This document shows positions 23,648-38,550 of a stretch of 64,000 nucleotides of DNA, piece by piece. Made by a program: the position numbers and the translations under genes. Source of the DNA: Rallus limicola (Eukaryota > Chordata > Aves > Gruiformes > Rallidae); the NCBI GenBank assembly GCA_022605955.1, contig JAKCOZ010000015.1:7011287-7075286 (forward strand), given 5' to 3'. Below the pieces are notes generated by a model, which ran no database searches, had not been told where the DNA came from, and worked only from the letters and a program-made list of their open reading frames with translations. Every line of letters begins with the position of its first letter. Positions within the stretch are counted from its first letter, which is position 1.

Positions 23648-26600
23648 GGCGCTGCCGCCCTCCTGCCTTCCGCCCGCCGCCGAGGGGAGCCGGGCTCTGC
23701 GCAGCGCCCGCCGCCCCCCGTCGCGCCGGGCCTAGCGCTGAGCCCGCCTCCTGCCTGCCTGCCCCCTCCCTCTCTCCGCCCCGGCCGTGGCTGCCGCCTC
23801 CCGGACCAGCGTGCCAACTCGCAGCCGGGGCGGCGGTGGGGCTGGCAGCAGGACTGAACATAGGCTGGGCTACCGCCTGGGGCATCGCTTGCCTCGTCGG
23901 TGGCCTGAGTCGGGCGAGGCTGGGGGCGTACCCGGCTCCCTAGGGCCACCCGCCGGATCCCGGGACCGCCGTAGGCCGTGGGGCTGCTGGCATGTTCCCC
24001 GGTGGGCCAGTGCTTGCAGGGCTTGCTCGGGTTGCAGTCCAACACAAACCATCATGTGTGGACAAACAAGTGTGTTGGTCAGCTGATGGTTAGTGACACT
24101 GATGGGCCTTTAATCACTGTCAGTGCCCCAGCCCTGCCCGGAGGACCTGAACTGTGTGTTTGTCCGTTGTCTTTCCGAAGTGACATATTTTTGTGATTTA
24201 TTCCTTCTGGTATCTTTTACAGTTACTGACATACAGAAATAAACAGGTGCAATTACATTAAGTCATCCAGGAAGTGCAGCTGATTTGCCTTGTTGGCTTT
24301 TCATTTTCAGGCCTGAGCTGGGGTGTGGTTTGTTTCCAGAGTCACAGTCCAAGGCTCACGGCTATGTTTTTTCATCCTTGCATGGTGCTGTGTAGCTCAG
24401 ACGTGTCTCTGAAACTGTTAACATCATGCTGTGTCTTCAATACACATGTGTGATTATATATTGCATCATAAACTGGTTATGTGTATTGAGTCAGTAAGTG
24501 CATCAGTGCAATCTGGAATTGTGTTTTAACTGCTACCTTGGTTATCTACAAAAGAAACTGCTCTTCAATAGGTACTCTCCTGTAGATTATGTGGTGAGTC
24601 AAGATGCTAATAAAAACCAGTTTTGCTAATAAAACTTTGACACAGCATGTTTTCTTAGTCTGTTCTTTGTAACAAAGATTTGCTGAATTCTGTCTTCATA
24701 GTTTGAAATGACAGAACTGTGAAATGAAACTGTTTAATTGCAGAGAGTGAGAGTTAACTTTTTGGAAAGTAGTTCTGCAGGAGAACAACCAGATTCGTGA
24801 CTGAGCCAGCATAGATCAGCCAGGCCAGCTTGTCTTGAATTGCTCCAAATCATGTGTTTTGGGATGACTTCAAGCTTATTCCTTTTCATGTCTCCGTATA
24901 TATTTTTGGTAGTCCATGGTAAACTTCCAGCAAGAGTGGAGGTACGAGTACTCTATCAGACTGGAAAAGATTCTGTACCTGGCAGCCTGCAGGCTGCTGA
25001 ATTCTAGGGTATTGATAACTGGGACACAAAAAGTGTTAAGGAGGAAATAAGACACCATGCATATGCTTTCATGTTAATTAGCACTATTTATGTTTTCAAA
25101 TCTGAGCAAAACACTTCAGGGAGTTTAGATTCTTTAGGAAGAAACATTGCTAGAGATCTCAGTCTTTAGTGTTTAGAATTAATTGTAAGACCTTATTCTG
25201 GTGGAAAAATAAAGGTATTACTTCCGTGAAGGTACTTATAAATCTGGTGTTTCATTGTGCTTGCAGTAGATCTCTACAGACTTTTTTCTACTGTTGTTGC
25301 TGCTTGTCATCAAGAGCCTTTAACTGCTTGAAACAAAGAATTCCCCAAACAAAACCCATAAATTGTCACATTACATTGTCAGGCTTATGTGAGGGACCTC
25401 TCATTAGTTCTTTCCAGTTGTGAAAGCTGTAAATAGTGGTTTGAATGTTAAAATGCTTGTCTGTCTTGGATTAACCCCTAGACTCCATTGGGGTTAACAC
25501 CTGTTTCATATGAAGATTAGGAAAAACAAAATGGGTATGAGTTGATTCCAAGCTGTATCTAGGAACCATTCATCAGAGAGTAGTCTCTTTACTAGCACTA
25601 CTTCGAATAGTTCCTAGAAAACAGGTCCAAAATGTGGTAGAAGACTCCTGTACTGGTCTTGGTCATGGTTTCCTTTTCACTTGGCTAACTCAGTTCTACA
25701 AGAGAAGTTAAATTCCAACTCTAACAAGGGGCTGAGCTCCAGAGCCTTTGCTGCAGGTGCAAGATTGCTTGCAATTTCCACATGTGATAGTGGAACTTGG
25801 GTAGTGAGACTGCATTGTATTTCAGAGCAGCTGCAAAAGATTTGTAGTTACAAAGCAAATTAATTAAATTTTGATGCTCTAAATAGACGTATACAATGAT
25901 CCCATATGAAACACTGAGTCCTACAATGTGTTAGTCAGTCTTATGCAACTCTAGTTGAAGGAGCAGAGAGCATTAAAAGTGCATTTTGTAACTGTGCAAG
26001 GACTGAATAAGTTTATAGATTACTGTAATTCTATTCAGTAGCCAGCATTCATTCTTAATAGCTTCCAGTGTGGATATAGAACAATTGCCAAAGTGGTTCA
26101 TGAAAACCAAGATGACTTGACTTACAGCTTGAATGGTACATTGTTTATACTGTATTCCAAAAAAATTTTCAGCAAAGTTCAGCATTACCTCCTTGTATTT
26201 ACAATGCAGGCGTATTATTTGATGTGTCAACACTCCTTGTGTGGTACAGATTTTCTTGGTTATATTTTGGTTAAGAGAATGTTTAAGCCTCTGAGTTCTT
26301 GATGGCTTTATAGCCTGCTAATTTTACAACCAAGTCAGCTTGAACAAAATGATTTCTCCAAGACAATAAAAGCAGTAATATATTGTACTTTCTGTTTTAA
26401 AAGACACCCTTGCTAAGTATTTAAATGTTTACTATTGATAATAAGTATAATATAAGCACAATAAAACCTACTTATTTGTTGTGGGTTTTTTTTTAAAGTC
26501 TTGAAATCTTGTTCCCATATTCACCATTACTTGATGTGGTCCCATATATTTGATGCAGACATCCTTGATTATGCATATTAAATCATACATCATTTGTGAC

Positions 26601-29600
26601 TCTTGACTTTATGAGAGCAAACTGTTCTTTTTCCCATTTTCTAATATTTTTCATATTGTTTGAAATGAGATAGCTTTAACAAATTTACCTATGTTTGTAA
26701 TCATGTGGGCTCTGGCATTGTGCTTCCAGACAGCATGAAGTGATCTCGAAGACATCTTAGATTTCAATTTACCACAGGTAAGGCTATCTGTTTGGGTCTT
26801 CTGGGCAATGCAGCCTGCAGTATTAAGGGCTGTGTTATTTTAGAAAAAAATTATTGTTCTGAATTTTAACCAGAAGAATTTTGTAATAATATACTGTTTA
26901 GTAAGTGAATCTGAAGTGCTGATTTAAGCATATTTGTGTCCAGAATTTTCTCTTTAAAGTTTAGCAATGTCTGATGTTTGCCAGTTAAAATGTTAGTAGG
27001 TTTATATTTCATCCACTGATGTTCTAAAGTCTCTGAGCAGAAAGAGACTTAGGAAAGTTACCTTAGTGTTTAATGTTTAGAGGAGAGACAAAATTTTGTC
27101 CTTTCTGTGTATGGGATGTAAACCTTTGAACTCATTTTGCAGAGGACCAAGACAAATGAATAGGTATATTTGAGGACCGTCTGTAGTCAACAGATATTCT
27201 TGCTGTACACAACAGCCTCTCTTTTCCATGCCCATATGTCTGTATTCTGGTTAAAAGTAATTGGGGAGCAGCACATAGTTAGAGGTGATTTTTAAGGTAA
27301 TGGTAAGAATCATGATTAATTTGGAATCCCCCCCAGGTTTACAATAGGTTTTTCCTGGAGAGCCTTACATGCTTGTTTTTTCCACAGTCAGCCATTTATC
27401 CCTCAGATCTGCAGTGGTCACAGCACTTGAAATACTCCTGGAGTTTGGAAAAATGATGCCACTGAAACTTTGTATCTCTTTGTGGTCAGTTCTAGCAGGA
27501 ATTTTGCTTTTGCCCTGGTGGCCTCTTACTGTACTAGTGCATGTGGCAGTGGAATTGTCAAGTTGCAAGGAAGTTGTTGACCAACAAATGGATGAATTTG
27601 GGGTCCAAAACTTGTCCAAACATGTATTTTTATGGATTACTTCTCTTTGTGAGCTTGCAGAGCCTTGCTCTGAGAAAAATTGTAGTCTCCTTCATGGGTG
27701 ATTCCTAGCAATGAAATAGCTTCTATTTGGCAAAGTGTATGTTTTTTCATGTGTGATGTATTAGTTACCCAACACAAGTGTTGTTTGTTATCAGCCAAGT
27801 TTCAGAACGAGCTAGTAATGAAAAAACAAAAAAAAAAAGCATGAATGAAGTTTTCCAAGTTAGGCATTTTGAATATTAGGAGCCATAAACTCTTCCCAGT
27901 TCCTTTCAGATGACTCAGTTGTGGATACTGGCTTCATTGTCATTTGAAATATTCAATTCATATACATAGCTTAATCATCTTGGGATTAATACTAAGCAGA
28001 TTCTCCTCTGTTTAGTTTCTAAAGGCTTTTATCAATCTTAGTCACCCATCCGTTTTCCTTGTCTGCATTCTATAGGAGAATGAAAGCCAGTCATTGCATG
28101 GGTTTTATCTGGAAGAGTGTAAGAGCAGTCAAGCCACTTCAGAAATTAATACAATGTATTTCTTAAAACACAGCTGTTAATCACAGTTTCAAAGACCAAA
28201 GAGTTGCTGATGAAACTAAAAATTTTGGTTCCTTGCAGTCAGATTTATGTGGCAAATCATCACAGACCAGTCCCCTAGTTCAGCTATCTGTGTGATTCCT
28301 TGAATGGCTTGTTGACCTGAGTCAACTTGCCACTGTAGATTGTAAATTCAGCTTCAGGAATGTAGAATAAGAGGAATGAGCAAAATAACTTTGAGCAGTG
28401 TGTATGCTCGTTAGTATTCCTCTCCTGTATTTCAAGTGCAGCCAGAATCCCATGGAGCAGCAGAATGCACATGCACGGAGGATTTACCAGTCGGCTTCTG
28501 ACTGCACATTCATGAAATACTGCTTAAAGTACTAAAGACTTGAGTAAAGAACCATCTGGAAATCTGCAGAGTTTGCTGACTTTTTAGTCCTCTGAGTGAG
28601 ATTAATGTAGTACCTGTAAATTATCAGACGTCTTACAATCTGTGTTTTCAGAGCCTCCACATGTCTGTGTGAATCCCCTGATACTTGTCACAATAGTTGG
28701 ATTTCTTGATGGTAACAATTCCTTTCCCTGGTACAGACTGCTGAGGGAGCTGAGGTTATTCTAATATATAGAGCCTTTAAAAATTATGACACTGTACATC
28801 AATTAGGTAAAGGTATTCATAGTGCCCAAGTCTTTTCAGAGCACTTAATTTAGGAATCAGTTTTATGTAGTGTAAATTTTCCTCCTTATGTGATTTTTTT
28901 TTCCATTTGCATTTGATAGCTCAGTCTCATTGCTTCTTCTTTTCAGCTTAGTGATGTTTTAACCTTGATGTAATAGTATGAAATTAAGATTATAAAACAC
29001 TCAACAGTATCAGCCTAGATACCTTTACCTTGGTAAGGCCACGTAAGATACCTAGATGTGTTTTTTGTAGCTATATATATGCCTGTAATACAGATATGTC
29101 TGTGTGTGTATATATATACTTGTACATATGCATATTCATGCTTATATGCTTGAATATATATATGAACACATTTTCTTCCTGAAAAACACCGTAAAATTAA
29201 AAAATACTGTAATTCTACCAAAAGGTAGCAAGTCTGTCACTGATACTGTAAAATTACCTGTGATAAAAACAGTGATTCCAGTGATTTAAGCCACAGCTCA
29301 TTCCTGCATATGTAGCCCTATAACTGATGCATCTCATCCTATGGCAGTACATCTGTTCTGAGAGTTCCTTATCTGTTGAGGTTTTGTTCAATAAAGAAGC
29401 TTTCTTTATCATTTCTCTACAACTGTGTATCTAGTTTTCAAGACATTTTATCTTCTTCTAGTTACAGTTTTAAAAAGGCTTCTTTTTTTCTCAATATGAG
29501 CTCATGTTTACTGTGTTCATTTGAAACACGTTGATCTCTGTTACCTTCTGAATTGTGTAAATATGTTAAGTAACGGCTCTGAAAACTTCCTCACTTTTCC

Positions 29601-32370
29601 AACATATTTTCTGTCACTATCTGTGCTATAATTGCTGCCTCTTATTCTAAGCAAAATCTGCAATGTCCTCAAGTGAGATTAAAAAAGTGAAACGTCCCAT
29701 TTTACTTCTGTTAGTAACATAAGAATTACTTCAGTTCTTAAGGGTTTGTGTAGAGATTTTCCAGGTTACATCTTACATATCATAGCTTTCTTATTTCCTG
29801 AGAACATTTGCTTTGGCCTTATGACTTAAGTAAATCTTGAATACATCCTGCAAATAATTTTTTTTCTCTGTCTAGAAGATGGAACTGAAATGCAGCCAGC
29901 AAAGCTTCAGTTCAAGTGCACATTCCAGTTTTCCCAAATATAGATGAGTGTTGATGTAGCATATTGGAAAAATATGACCAAAATTATCTTTCTGCCAAAT
30001 TCCAGTACTTTTTTCTGTAGTCTCAATTACGTGATGTCATGTAATAGGAACGACCTACAAGCAACGCATTTCAAATATCATAAAAGTGTGTGATTTACCT
30101 TTTGCCTGTTACATCATTATTAAAAGGTGGACTGAAAGATGTGTCTTTTGAGTGTGCTGAGCAGTTGGCAGTTAATGAAATCCCGTCATAACAAGAACAC
30201 TTTGCATTTACAATGTTCTTCACAATTCCAAGCATAAGTTTTTAAAATTGCAGGTAGTGGATCCTTTTTGATACATTTTTATTGCATCATGTGAATGGCA
30301 GTTGTCACAATGTCATGATTCTGTCAGTACTCCACAAACCTTTGTGCAGTGTATTGCCTTGTGAATTTTCAGCTTTGAATTTCTCTAGAACTTGTATCTT
30401 CCTCAAGCAAAATTGTGATGTGTCTATGGCATTGTAATTTAGATGTTGGATTAATAAGATTTGGTTCAAAAAGACTATGGATTCTAAGCATGGTCTGTAA
30501 AAATGGTGTTAGGAAATATGTCACCATTGGCTCGGTCTGTGTTCAGCCTAATTGCAAAAAAAAATTGGTTTTCTCTTCTGACTTGTAGCCCCATTGTTTG
30601 GTTCTTTGAGCCAGCTGGATTTATTAGTGCTTTTGCCCCATCACCAGCAATAAACAAAGCTGGGGCTGAACTCACCATGCAGTAATATTTGTGCCAACTG
30701 CTGTGTTTTGAACTGCACAGGTGCAGCGGGGATTGGAACATATGAAATAACTTTGCCAATATGGACTGCAGTCCAGATCTTTGCCTTAATTATTCTGCCT
30801 CTGGAGAATTTAGGCAAATAAGGAGTGAGAAGATCCTGCATGCATAAAAGGAGAAAATCTGGTAAGAAAATTATTTTTTCTTCTTTTTTTTTTCCCTTAT
30901 GGGTAGAATAGTATTTTTTGTTTTCATTTCATGGACAGCAAATTCAATGTAATTTTTGAATCACTGAGCAGTAATTATAAGACTAAAGAGCAATTTTATC
31001 TGACTCAAGTGAGATTGATAGCAATGTGAACTCATTAACAGTCAGATACACCATCTATCTGTAGAAATTATTTGAAAGAGAGGTATATATGCAATTCAGA
31101 CCTCCATGTCATTGATATGAAAAAGCTATCTCTGTAGTTTTGGAATATATTGTAAATCTGCTTGAGTTCTTGGCTTTACTGGCATGTTCTTTACAGAAGG
31201 ATAACATCAGGTAGTAATACTGGATAGAGATTTTAATTTCTGAAGTGAAATTCCTACTCAGGTCAGTGAGTGTGTACCAAGAATGTGAAAGATCAAAATG
31301 GTTAGTTGACTAGAAGTGTATTATACAAGCCTCTGCATTTCATTTTCATCTAAACATTTTGAATTTCAACATGAACAGGTTTTTTAGTATCTTATCAACA
31401 TTCATCCTCACCATCAGAGTGGCCTGATTTAATTCCCCCTTAAGTGATGTCAAGGCTTCTTGTTTGCTTTGTGCATATGCTAACAAGGGTCTTACAATGA
31501 TTGTTTGCCAGGTGTGTGCAGCTAGGCAGAGGATTGTTTTATACCTGATTGTACTTGGAAAAGGGCAGAACTGAAGGACAGCTGTGTACCTGTCAAAAGA
31601 AGCATGCAGTTCATGAGAACACAGGCCAGAAACCTGGCTTCAGACCTCCCTCAGTATATGTTTTGCTTTCTCTGACTCTGATGAGAGCTCATCACTGAAG
31701 CAAATGCCTTTCCAACTGTAATGGCTGTGTTCTGGTGGTTTAAACAGCATGCTCCTTTTGCTCAAATGCTCTCAGTTTCTGTATTTACTGATATTTAGTT
31801 CTATTCTTCTCAAAGGTTTTGATCTGAAAAGAGTCAAAGGAGTGAATTTGTATGTTTGAAGTTGATGTAGCCAAAATACATGGTTAAATTGGACTCTAGA
31901 ATTTAGTGAATCCTTTTGTATCTTTCCATGGGATACATTACTGATTCTGAATTTGACTACTACACTTCAGAGATATTTTGGTATGTTATTATAAATTCCA
32001 TATACCAAATTTGGACAGACCAAATCCTCACCTGGTACCTGATGATCTCTGATGCAGGGCAATCTCTTGTGCTTCTGATTGTTTACCTGTCGTATCTCTG
32101 TATTGAGAAATAGAGTACTTATTTGCCATACTTAGGCTATATTATAAAGAAATTCTTAGTGAAATTAAGATAACAAAAAGACAAGTAATAATTAAGGTTA
32201 TCATGTCCTCAATTGCATTCATCATCATGATAGATACAGCTAATACAAGAGTTTGGTTCTTCTGTCAGCCCTTTCATGCCTTTGTCTTAGTGTCACTAAT
32301 GACAGAGATTGTTTTCAATGCAGATGTGTCAATTCAGTCTTTGTGGCTGTACTGCTACCTTTGCAGGTCC

Positions 32371-32405
32371 ATATTTGTACATATTTGTACATATGTACAT
32401 ATGTG
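32371..32405. repeat. Short 10-bp tandem repeat
   Basis: Two exact copies of ATATTTGTAC followed by the variant ATATGTAC-ATATG. It lies directly before the CR1 tail. Confidence 0.7.
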
Positions 32406-32435
32406 GTACAAAGTGGCACTTGGAAAGGGAAATGT

Positions 32436-32498
32436 ATTTGGGGGGTTGGACCCGATGAGCTCTCAAGGTCCCTTCCAACCCCTACAATTCTATGATAC
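32436..32498 (+). mobile_element. CR1 LINE 3'-terminal fragment
   Basis: Carries the signature of the last 60 bp of CR1: GGGGTTGGACCCGATGAGCTCTCAAGGTCCCTTCCAACCCC, then an ATTCTATGATA tail. Strongly 5'-truncated, non-coding. Confidence 0.85.
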
Positions 32499-35400
32499 AT
32501 GAATATAGCTACACCACACTGGTCACTTAAACTTAGTGAGACTGGCAAGCTGTCAGCTCTTGTGTAAAGTATATAAAGGAACATAAACCTTGCTCCTCTG
32601 CTGAATAAATGAAGCTTTTATTTATTGTTTTATAACGATTTATTTATTAGGTACTTGAGCTTCACATTACCTCTACAGCAGTAGACTACCTCAAATGTGA
32701 TTTAAAAAATTTTTAGTCAAATTTTAGTTTCCACTAAAGTTCATAATGACTTTACAAGAACAGAAGATAAAAAAAGCTATGTCATGTTTTAATATAAAGA
32801 TTGAGTTGTGTCTTTGGGCTGAGAACTTAAGGCAGTTATAAAAATGATTAATCACACCAAATAAAGTAAATGGAAATTGTATTGCCCAGTGTGCAAAAGT
32901 ATATTAACTTTATGTTTCTGTCAATAGAAACCAATTCACATCTTGTGACATCTGACATTCTGTGACAGAAGGCCCATGTTAAGACTAGAAAGAAGTAACA
33001 GTAATTGGTAGCTTGTTTGGACAGTCGCTTTATCACATCCCATTCCTGAGGCCTCGGTATGAAAGGGTGACCACTTCCAAGGAACTTTTTGCACTAGCAG
33101 TTTGCAGCAGCCACTAGGTGACGATCTTGATCCAGTTTCAGAGTTGTCTGCATGACAGAGCTGTTAGTAAAGTTACAGTAATCACTTCAGGAGCTTTGAC
33201 TGTTCTGTTATCCACAATTTGTGTTCTTTTATGGACTGTAGTTTTCCTTCAGGTTGTAATTACTGCTAATTTACTTTCAGTGTTCCAATAATTCAGCTTT
33301 TGGTAAGTGTATCTGAAAATTCTTAGTTTTTGCAGTTGCCTGGCAAACTCAGGGAAGTCAAACATTACAGTTTCTGTTGTCTTGAAGGCAATCCTTTATG
33401 ATGTGGCAAGTTCCACCTTCTTTTGCTACTTTGTACTACTGCTGATAGGAATGGGTTGCAAAGGTAGATTTTATACACGTGTCAGGTTCCATAGTCCTTC
33501 TTCCTGGTTATAAGAGGCAAGGTGTGAATCCTATCCAAACCAAAAATTATTAATAATCAGAGGCAACAACCTTCTGACCCCTAAAGAGGAAAGAAGAAAA
33601 AATGATTTGAGGAAGAAAAGGGAGCCTGTAATCCATCCCTGCTGACACTTTTTTCCCTGTAGATCAAAGCCATTTAAGAAAGGGCTTTCTGTGATTCCTT
33701 CTCCCCACCCTCCTGCCCCCACACTGGACTAAGATGAATCTCTGGATTTCCTTAGCAGTATTTCTTAATACTCTTCAGAGGGAAGAGGTCTCAATCCACT
33801 TTTCCTGGAGAATGTACTTGTATAAAACAGTGCCATTCAACTTCAATAACTGTAGGTTGTTAAAGGACCGGATGCTTTGTGGTCAAACAAGAAAGTCACA
33901 AGTAAAGCTAAATGAAATCTGAATGAACTTCTGTCTGGTATCTCAGGTTTATTTTGCCTAAAATGAACTTGCCATGTCAGTCAGTAGTTGTGTGCCTGCT
34001 GAAATGACATCAGTGCTGCTGCCCAACTGGCAATCGCTTGGATAAACTGAGGGTATGCCGCTGGGGAAGGCATTCTGAGAGGGTAGGTCAGGGAGCAAAT
34101 TGCCCCTGGGAAGGAATTCAGTATAAATAGCAGCCATGTGGCCATTATGCAACAAAGCAATTTGCTGTCACACACCCATTATTGAGTGTAATCTAAATGT
34201 AATTGGAGTCGATGTAATAGCAAAATATTTACATGGGTTCTAGCAACAGGCTCTAAGCACTTTTGCAGTTTTTTTGTGTGTAGTGCTCAGAAAAGAAAAA
34301 GCATTAAGATAAACAGCATTACTAAGATAAAGTTAGCATTACTAAGTATTATGGTAAACTTAGCACTAGTGAAGGAATCATTAGATGGGAAGTGCTAATT
34401 TTTCCATGTAGTCATTTCACCTGTTGGCAGGCTAAAGTAAAATTGAGGTATAAATAATAACACACAAGTGTGTGGGTCTTTGAGTGCAAGAAAAACAGCA
34501 GTTTTGTGAAGCCTCAAAATCTATTTTAATAATTCCCAGAACAGTGCATTTACACATAAACCCAATGTAAAAATATAGGTATATTGGGTAATTTGTTTAC
34601 CTTAATAAATATAAATGTGGTAGCTCTACATATATTTTGTAGATTCATTTACTATTTAGTTCTAACAGTCTGTGTTTACTTGTTAATAATAAAAGAAATT
34701 CCCTGTTCACTTGCAGGAGTTCCTATTTGTTACTAGTCCTGTTAGGCTGTGAATATTCTTGCTATTTTGCTCTTAGAAACTTTTTATTGGATGAATTACT
34801 CAAGCAGCTATTGATGCAGTTCCACATCTGGTCAGTGCAAACAGTAGCTGTGCAAAGAAAGTGGAAAATTACTGTCATTATGTGGCATAAATCTTAGGAA
34901 ATAGCTGGGGTTTAACTTTACAGAAAAAATATTTTGCTTTGTACTCTTCATTTTCTGCATAGTTAAATACTTTGAACTAGGGCTAAAGCCTGGGCACTAA
35001 ATCTGAATCCTTTTATGCATAGCTGCTTAGCAAAATGGTAAATACAAGCTCATAAACTATTCACTGTAGTTTATTACTAAGAACAAAGCTGTAGTTAGTA
35101 TTTAGTATGAATTTAGTGTGAAGTAATTTTATGTAGGTTGCCAAACAAGCTTTAGAGTTGGCAAGGTTTGCAATCAAAATCCTCTCAGGTTAGACGATAT
35201 GAATGTGAGACCAGGGAGAGACATTACTGCACATTCAGAACTACTTAAAACAATTACTGACATTTAAGAGAAGACCCTCAGAACAGTAAAATGCTGTGTA
35301 TACATCTCATGGAGCTACCCAGGGCTCTGGGGGAGGACTGACTGGTACTCAAAACATATGAGTTAGTCTAGGATAAAAGAGAAACTTGTTTTCAGACTGC

Positions 35401-36482
35401 TTTCTCCTTGCTTTGGGAGAAAAAAAAAGGTTCATTTAACCTTCATATGCAGCATGCAGGATTTGAAATGTATGTTCTCAAAAATACCAACATCTTTGGG
35501 ATACAGCAGGGAAAATGAACCTAATTCAGTGAATTCACAGCAGGTGAAATGTATTTTTTACTGTAAATACGTAATTTTACTATAAATAAGCATCACTTCT
35601 AAACTAACTTACACCACAAACATGCACTTGCTCTTTTTCTCTGTGCTGCTTGCAGTCTTGAAAATTAGCAAAAATAATTCTGAAGTACTGGTGTGCCTCT
35701 GGTAAAGAACAGTGTGTTTGTAGCTAACTTCAGAAGACCGATCCAGAGCATTCAGAGGAACTGCATTAGTGATGTACACCCAAACTGCTGTGTCCTGGTG
35801 ACTGCGTAATTACTGTTACGGGTTGACTCCACTAATGCATCAGACAGAGTGCTTATGACTCTCAGCCTACTCTGAGCTGAGACATGGTAATTTCTAGGGA
35901 ATGAGCTATTTTGTGTTTTCTATAGCTCCAAAGCTGATTATTAGCACATTCATAATAATAATGACTGCACTCCTTTGTGGCTCTTGAGCACAATAATGAC
36001 ATTACATGATGTGTGTGTGTTGTGTGAAGGTTATAGACAGCAATCCAAATGAAACCTAGAAACATGTCAGAGTAATTTCATCAGGCTTTGAGGATCACCC
36101 CAGTCAGAGTGGTATCATCCTCAGTAGGTCAGATAGATTCAAGTGGCAATATAGTGCTATCAATCTGCTAAAACCAGAGGAGGCTTTAAAAGACTTAAAA
36201 CACTAAGCTTGAACACTGCAGATCAAGTTTAGTGCACTTGAACACTGCAGTTCTTCAACAAAAAGATAAAGAACACATGTACTCATAGCCTAGCTGTGAA
36301 ATGTTTGTCCAGTGGTAGACTGGAAGGGCTGTGTCTTCCTTTGCTTCATCTTGATGACCTGTCAGTGCCATAAGGCAGGGGGATGGTTCTGGGTTTTGTG
36401 ATGGAGTAAAATAATCATATTATTTTTATGAAACAGCAGTCATTTATTAACTCATAAAGATATTAATCAGCAGTAGATACAA

Positions 36483-36498
36483 ATATATATATATATAT
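36483..36498. repeat. (TA)n microsatellite
   Basis: An uninterrupted alternating AT run. Confidence 0.8.
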
Positions 36499-37472
36499 TA
36501 GTCATGATCAGAAGACTTTTAGCATATAACACAACCAATCTATGTGCCAAAAGAACAACCCTTTTTGCTTCAATGTTAAGAAAATCTTGAGCATATAAAG
36601 AAAAAAGGTGATTAGCCTACCATTCAGTTTAATAAATGAAGCCTGCAAATATTTCCCACATTAATTACAGTTTACACAAACCTCCTCTGTGTGTTACAGT
36701 GAACCATTTAAAAATAATTTTTTGTTCTTGTTCAGTGATTCTGAATATAATTCCATGTCTTGCTAAACATTGAACAAAACCTTATGATTTTTAGTTGCAG
36801 TTAATCCCAGCAGCTATACCTATGTGATCAAAGGATGTGAAAACAGATGTACTTGCTGGCTTGCCAGCGTGATACAGTACCACTTTCTGGGATCTTTACA
36901 AACTCCTTTGGAAACAATGAGTGTTTTATTTAGATAGCTGACATATTTTCCTGTCTTGGCACATTGTTAGCAAGTGCAGCATTACTTAGCAATTTGATCA
37001 GTGTGTGGCTTAAGCACGACGTAGTGGCCTTACCAGATAACAGTTGAAAGTTGCTCTGGAGCCTTTAGTTAGCAGTTGCAGCTTTCCCCTTTTCAGAGGG
37101 TTTAGTTTTGGGTTTGGGTTTTTTTTTGGTTTTGTTTGATAAAAGCCAAATGGTTCAGAAGTGATACATATAATGCTATTTGCAGTCAAAAGTGAAATCC
37201 TCCTATGGAAGAGATTTCCTCTTCTCTCCTCCTATGAGGTCAGAAAACATGTTCTCTCAAATACTTTCTTCTCCCTGTATTCTGTGCATCTTATTAAATG
37301 CATTGGTTGGTATAAGCAGGAGTGTTTGCTTATAGCTCTTTTCTTTTTTTTCATGTTTGTACAATTAAAGATATAAAGTAAAGCACTTTCCTATTTTATC
37401 TACACTAGCAAACTTTCAAGATGACTGTGTTCCAATGCCCAGTTATAACTTTATCCACTTCACCTGCATATT

Positions 37473-37659
37473 TTAGACATTAGGAAAAAGTTCTTCACCC
37501 AGAGTGTTATTGGGCACTGGCACAGGCTGCCCAGGGAGGGGGTTGGGTCACTGACCCTGGGTGTATTTAAAAGATGGGTAGATGAGGTGCTCGGGGATAT
37601 GGTTGGACTCAGTCTCAAAGGTCTTTCCCAACGTAGTGATTCTGTGATTCTGTGATTTT
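37473..37659 (+). mobile_element. CR1 LINE 3'-end copy
   Basis: Clear CR1 3' end: TTAGACATTAGGAAAAAGTTCTTCACCC, then GGCACAGGCTGCCCAGGGAGG, TTGGGTCACTGACCCTGGGTGTATTTAAAAGA, TGGTTGGACTC, and a tail of repeated GATTCTGTG units ending at about 37659. Better preserved than the other copies here. It lies just downstream of GP9, antisense to it. Confidence 0.92.
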
Positions 37660-38550
37660 GGATGGTGGGCTGTAATATTGAATATTGTTTTTGTGTAGGC
37701 CATACCCTATATCAATTCAAATTCATTGGGTTGCATGGACTGTTGTTTATGGCAGGATTGAAAATGCATATCATCTTTATAGGCACAAAAGAGAGTGATA
37801 AGCTTTTAGTCTTAATGATCTATTTCATTTTGGGGAAACAAGAAATATAATGTAAAAAACTCCATGAGAGATTGCAGAGTATTTCTTCTGGCTATTCTGT
37901 ATTAATACAAAATGGTGGTTGCCTTTTAAAAATTGGAAAAGCTCTGTGCAGAGAAAATATTCTTAAATTATCTAGTGTGTACACCACCATGTTTCTACAT
38001 GTTTCTTTGAAATTCCTTCCTACAGAGGTTATTTATATAGAATAGCATTTGATATAACCATATCTATATAACTATAGTGAATTACCTGGCAAGAAAATCC
38101 TGATCCTGAGGAGGAGATGGCTGTATTTGCTTGCACACAGGAATGGTCCTACCAAGCCTACTGGAACACAAACCCACACAGCTTCTGAGTAGGAACAGAA
38201 TTGCTGAAATAGTGAAATTGATTTTCATCTCCACATATTAAAAAGTGTAGGATTTGGAGGTGTAAATCTTCTTGCTATAAAAACTCAGAATTCAGTGAAA
38301 GTTGCTAAGTTAAATGATTTTTTAAAGATTTTGAAACTGATTTTCGTATGAGTAGGAAGAGCATGAAGCTTGCCTGTCAATACATCACCAGGCTTCTTTT
38401 TGAAATAGCTGGCCTGTCTGAGGACCCAGACTTTGAGCCCGTGGGTCCCTTGGTAGCATGTTCACCATTAAAACTGGCTTTGCCAGTGCATGTGCTTTTT
38501 TGTGGTAGAATAGTTGGATGTTTCTGTCCAAGCTAGTGGTAGTGAACAGC
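37660..38550. other. Region downstream of GP9, probable 3' UTR
   Basis: No coding frame of note. GP9 is transcribed leftward into this stretch, so part of it should be GP9 3' UTR. No consensus minus-strand AATAAA was found before the CR1 copy; one lies further on at about 36442. Confidence 0.4.

Larger units (their letters stand above)
24011..37472. other. Intergenic region between RAB43 and GP9
   Basis: AT-rich DNA with no exon I can support. Contents noted: TA-rich tracts at 29107-29165, a 10-bp tandem repeat and CR1 tail at 32.37-32.50 kb, and a (TA)8 run at 36483-36498. Both strands are open for 80-110 codons around 27365-27701, without a recognisable product. Confidence 0.6.

Noticed and set aside
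34119..34130. TATAAATA box on the plus strand
   Set aside because: No gene, exon or other promoter signal follows; TATA-like words are frequent in AT-rich DNA.
36208..36250. 14-bp direct repeat CTTGAACACTGCAG spaced by 29 bp
   Set aside because: Only two copies and no flanking structure; a small local duplication. No CRISPR-like array exists here or elsewhere in the window.
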